Source: Gemmatimonadota bacterium (lineage in GTDB: Bacteria; Gemmatimonadota; Gemmatimonadetes; Gemmatimonadales; GWC2-71-9). From it: DNA of 7,832 nucleotides. The notes under the pieces were generated by a model. The model was not told the origin of the DNA. It worked only from the letters and a program-made list of their open reading frames with translations, and searched no databases. Position 1 is the stretch's first letter. Each line of letters starts with the position of its first letter. The DNA lies in the NCBI GenBank assembly GCA_016180765.1, contig JACPAP010000061.1, forward strand, positions 1-7,832, given 5' to 3'. The position numbers and the translations under genes are program-made. This document shows, piece after piece, positions 6,476 through 7,832 of this stretch.

Positions 6476-7006
6476 CTACGGTACCAGTTTGGCCACCAAC
6501 ACCACCAGCGCGGCGACCGGTACAATCCGCACGGCGTCCTCCCTGGCTTCGCGCAACCGGTCCGCCAGACTGTGGCTCTCGGTCCGGTCGCCCACCAGGA
6601 ACGGGCGCGAGACGTAGAACCGCTTGCGACTCACCGGCCAGAGCAACGGAATCCCCCAACCCAGACGGCCGAGTGTGGGGCCGGTGGTGACCACATCAAG
6701 GAGCAGGTGCGAAAGGAGGGCCGCGATCCAGCCGAGGACGACGCCGCGCGCCAAGTCGGGCTCCAGCGCTCGAAGCACGGCGAGGCCTGCCATGATCACC
6801 GCGGCAGCGAACAACAGGGAGTGCGTGGCATTCCGGTGGTAGCGCTTGCTCAAGCCCACCAGCGGGAACGCAACATCGAGGTCGGGGATCCCGCTGGCCA
6901 CCGCCGCACCCAGCCACAACGCCGTAGAATCCGGTGTACCTGTGGCCCGTGCGACGACCGCGGCCGCCGCAAGGCCCAATGCCACGTGGCCAACAGGGGA
7001 CGCCAT
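6476..7006 (-). CDS. YdjM/DUF457-type membrane-bound putative metal-dependent hydrolase
   Basis: A 176-aa membrane protein with the motif set of the DUF457 family (E. coli YdjM/YbcI type): H7 in MASPVGHVALG, PDLD (41-44), HRNATHS (57-63), SHLLLD (99-104) and the LLWPVSRKRFYVS segment (121-133). Together the conserved H and D residues could form a metal site near the membrane, which is why automated annotation calls the family metal-dependent hydrolases; activity is largely unproven. Hydrophobic segments lie at about 5-20, 28-50, 62-80, 87-106 and 160-175. The start at 7006 is chosen because MASPVGH matches the family's usual opening; the frame stays open to 7138, but that extension is not family-like. 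No ribosome binding site precedes the ATG, and a promoter ends only a few bases upstream, so the mRNA may be leaderless. It is convergent with the M48 gene (25-bp gap) and divergent from the S9 gene. Confidence 0.88.
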   Translation of the reverse strand: MASPVGHVALGLAAAAVVARATGTPDSTALWLGAAVASGIPDLDVAFPLVGLSKRYHRNATHSLLFAAAVIMAGLAVLRALEPDLARGVVLGWIAALLSHLLLDVVTTGPTLGRLGWGIPLLWPVSRKRFYVSRPFLVGDRTESHSLADRLREAREDAVRIVPVAALVVLVAKLVP

Positions 7007-7014
7007 GAGCGATA

Positions 7015-7042
7015 ATTGTAATCGCCAGCCTGAATCAGCCAA
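7015..7042 (-). promoter_or_regulatory. Promoter of the DUF457 gene, probably giving a leaderless mRNA
   Basis: On the minus strand, TTGGCT (7042-7037, 4 of 6 to TTGACA), a 16-bp spacer and TACAAT (7020-7015, 5 of 6 to TATAAT) form a good sigma70-type promoter in otherwise very GC-rich DNA. The expected start at about 7006-7009 coincides with the ATG at 7006, leaving a leader of about 0-3 nt. An A-tract at 7065-7059 falls near -51 to -57 and could act as an UP element. Confidence 0.5.
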
Positions 7043-7065
7043 CCACACCGAGCTGGCGTTTTTTT
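7023..7065 (+). terminator. Inverted repeat plus T-tract (terminator-like, role uncertain)
   Basis: CGCCAGC (7023-7029) and GCTGGCG (7052-7058) are perfect inverted repeats around a 22-nt loop, followed at once by seven T (7059-7065). In plus orientation this has the form of an intrinsic terminator, though the loop is long. No plus-strand gene ends here, since the M48 gene already has a terminator at 6438-6470. It could stop antisense transcription, act as an attenuator or tiny RNA, or be a DNA operator for the DUF457 promoter, whose -35 lies between the arms. The sequence is clear; the role is not. Confidence 0.45.
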
Positions 7066-7164
7066 GCCTGGGCCCGACCGTCCACCCGGCGCTACCTTCC
7101 TTCAGGCACCAGCCCGTGGCGCGGACGTCCAGGGTCATGCCCCTCGCATCGATCGGAGAGTACC

Positions 7165-7832
7165 ATGCGACGCACTAGTCTTGGGCCCAGATGGGCCTCG
7201 CTCGCTCGAGTCGGGGTCGCCGTTGTCCTCAGCATTGGCCTGGTCGCGACCGCGGCGGCTCAGAGCCCGCGCCCCGTCACGTTCATAGACGTGCAGGACA
7301 TGCGGTCGTTCGGATCGGAGGCACCAAGCCCGGACGGGCGCTGGATGCTCTACACCATCTCCACACCGGACTGGCAGAAGGCCCAGAATCAGTCGGACAT
7401 CCATCTCGTCTCGCTCCGAGAGGGCGTCACCTCTTCGCGGCAGATGACCTTTACGAAGGAGCACAACGAGACATCGCCACGGTGGTCCCGCGACGGACGG
7501 TTCTTCGTGTTCCTGTCCAACCGGGACGCTCCGTCTAACGCCGCCCGCCAGAACCAGCTCTACCTGCTCCGTCCGGACGGCGGTGAAGCCCGGCAGATCA
7601 CCGACGCCCGGGACGGGGTCGCGGATTTCGGGTTCACGCGCGACGGCCGGTGGCTGGTGTTTCGCGCCGGCAAGTCGGGCGAGCAGCAGGTCCACCGGCT
7701 GCCGGTGGCCGCCATCGCGGCGGGAGACGCCGAGGCGGAACAACTCACGCGGCAGCCGGCCGGGGTGGGCCGGTGGGAGTTGGCACCGGACAGCCGGCGG
7801 ATCTACTTCATCGCGGCGGACAGCGCCGACCC
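7165..7832 (+). CDS. Secreted S9-family (prolyl oligopeptidase-like) peptidase, N-terminal part
   Basis: The frame is open to the right edge, giving 222 complete codons of a longer gene. It starts with a signal peptide (MRRTSLGPRW, a hydrophobic core at about 16-30, probable cleavage after ATAAA before QSP). Beta-propeller blades of the PD40/TolB type follow: SPDGRWMLYTI (55-65), SRDGRFFVFLSNRD (108-121), TRDGRWLVFRAG (158-169) and APDSRRIYFIA (207-217). QMTF (93-96) and QITD (144-147) are the inter-blade 'xxLT/IT' elements. A signal peptide, an FIDVQDMRSFG opening and such blades are typical of secreted S9 dipeptidyl- or acylaminoacyl-peptidases that degrade peptides outside the cytoplasm. 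The alpha/beta-hydrolase domain with the Ser-Asp-His triad lies beyond the window, so catalytic competence cannot be judged; a TolB-like propeller protein is the main alternative. The start is supported by GGAG at 7155-7158. Confidence 0.85.
   Translation, partial: MRRTSLGPRWASLARVGVAVVLSIGLVATAAAQSPRPVTFIDVQDMRSFGSEAPSPDGRWMLYTISTPDWQKAQNQSDIHLVSLREGVTSSRQMTFTKEHNETSPRWSRDGRFFVFLSNRDAPSNAARQNQLYLLRPDGGEARQITDARDGVADFGFTRDGRWLVFRAGKSGEQQVHRLPVAAIAAGDAEAEQLTRQPAGVGRWELAPDSRRIYFIAADSAD

Noticed and set aside
5926..6525. Minus-strand frame of 199 aa opposite the M48 gene
   Set aside because: It lies over the catalytic region of a clear M48 protease and has no recognisable features.
6380..7015. 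Plus-strand frame of 211 aa opposite the DUF457 gene
   Set aside because: Shadow: the minus strand carries all the DUF457 motifs, and this frame also spans the M48 terminator.
7135..7743. Minus-strand frame of 202 aa opposite the S9 gene
   Set aside because: The plus strand encodes a signal peptide and regular beta-propeller blades; the minus frame shows nothing comparable.
1..7832. CRISPR array, transposon ends, tRNA or rRNA
   Set aside because: No regularly spaced direct repeats, transposase motifs, cloverleaf-forming stretches or conserved rRNA segments were seen on either strand.

Overview
The window is a compact, very GC-rich bacterial stretch with seven protein-coding genes, one of them cut by the right edge. 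I see no rRNA, tRNA, CRISPR, insertion sequence or phage gene. Signal peptides, a CigR/RcnB-like exported protein, a YjgN-family membrane protein, an M48 protease and a secreted S9 peptidase suggest a Gram-negative-type cell. GC richness and a secreted S9 peptidase would fit Gemmatimonadota or a similar soil or sediment lineage, but this is a guess and no marker gene is present.

Layout. (a) 63-2269, minus strand: a two-gene operon. A 601-aa soluble coiled-coil protein of unknown function comes first, then a 129-aa exported CigR-like protein. The stop codon of the first gene is fused to the ribosome binding site of the second. (b) 2270-2411: divergent intergenic region with a candidate promoter for the plus strand. 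(c) 2412-6450, plus strand: an unrecognised 619-aa membrane protein, then a YjgN/DUF898 protein with a candidate promoter of its own, then 9 bp later a membrane-anchored M48 metallopeptidase. The run ends in a convincing intrinsic terminator built around the M48 stop codon. (d) 6476-7006, minus strand: a YdjM/DUF457-type membrane protein convergent with the M48 gene. It has a strong-looking promoter so close to its start that the mRNA may be leaderless. (e) 7007-7164: divergent region with an inverted repeat plus T-tract whose role is ambiguous. (f) 7165-end, plus strand: N-terminal part of a secreted S9-family peptidase.

The common theme is the cell envelope: exported or membrane proteins and two peptidases. 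YjgN-M48 is probably a functional pair, and the 619-aa protein may belong with it. I found no clear new defence, mobile or biosynthetic system. The most interesting items are the two uncharacterised large proteins, the regular repeat inside YjgN, and the control region before the DUF457 and S9 genes.
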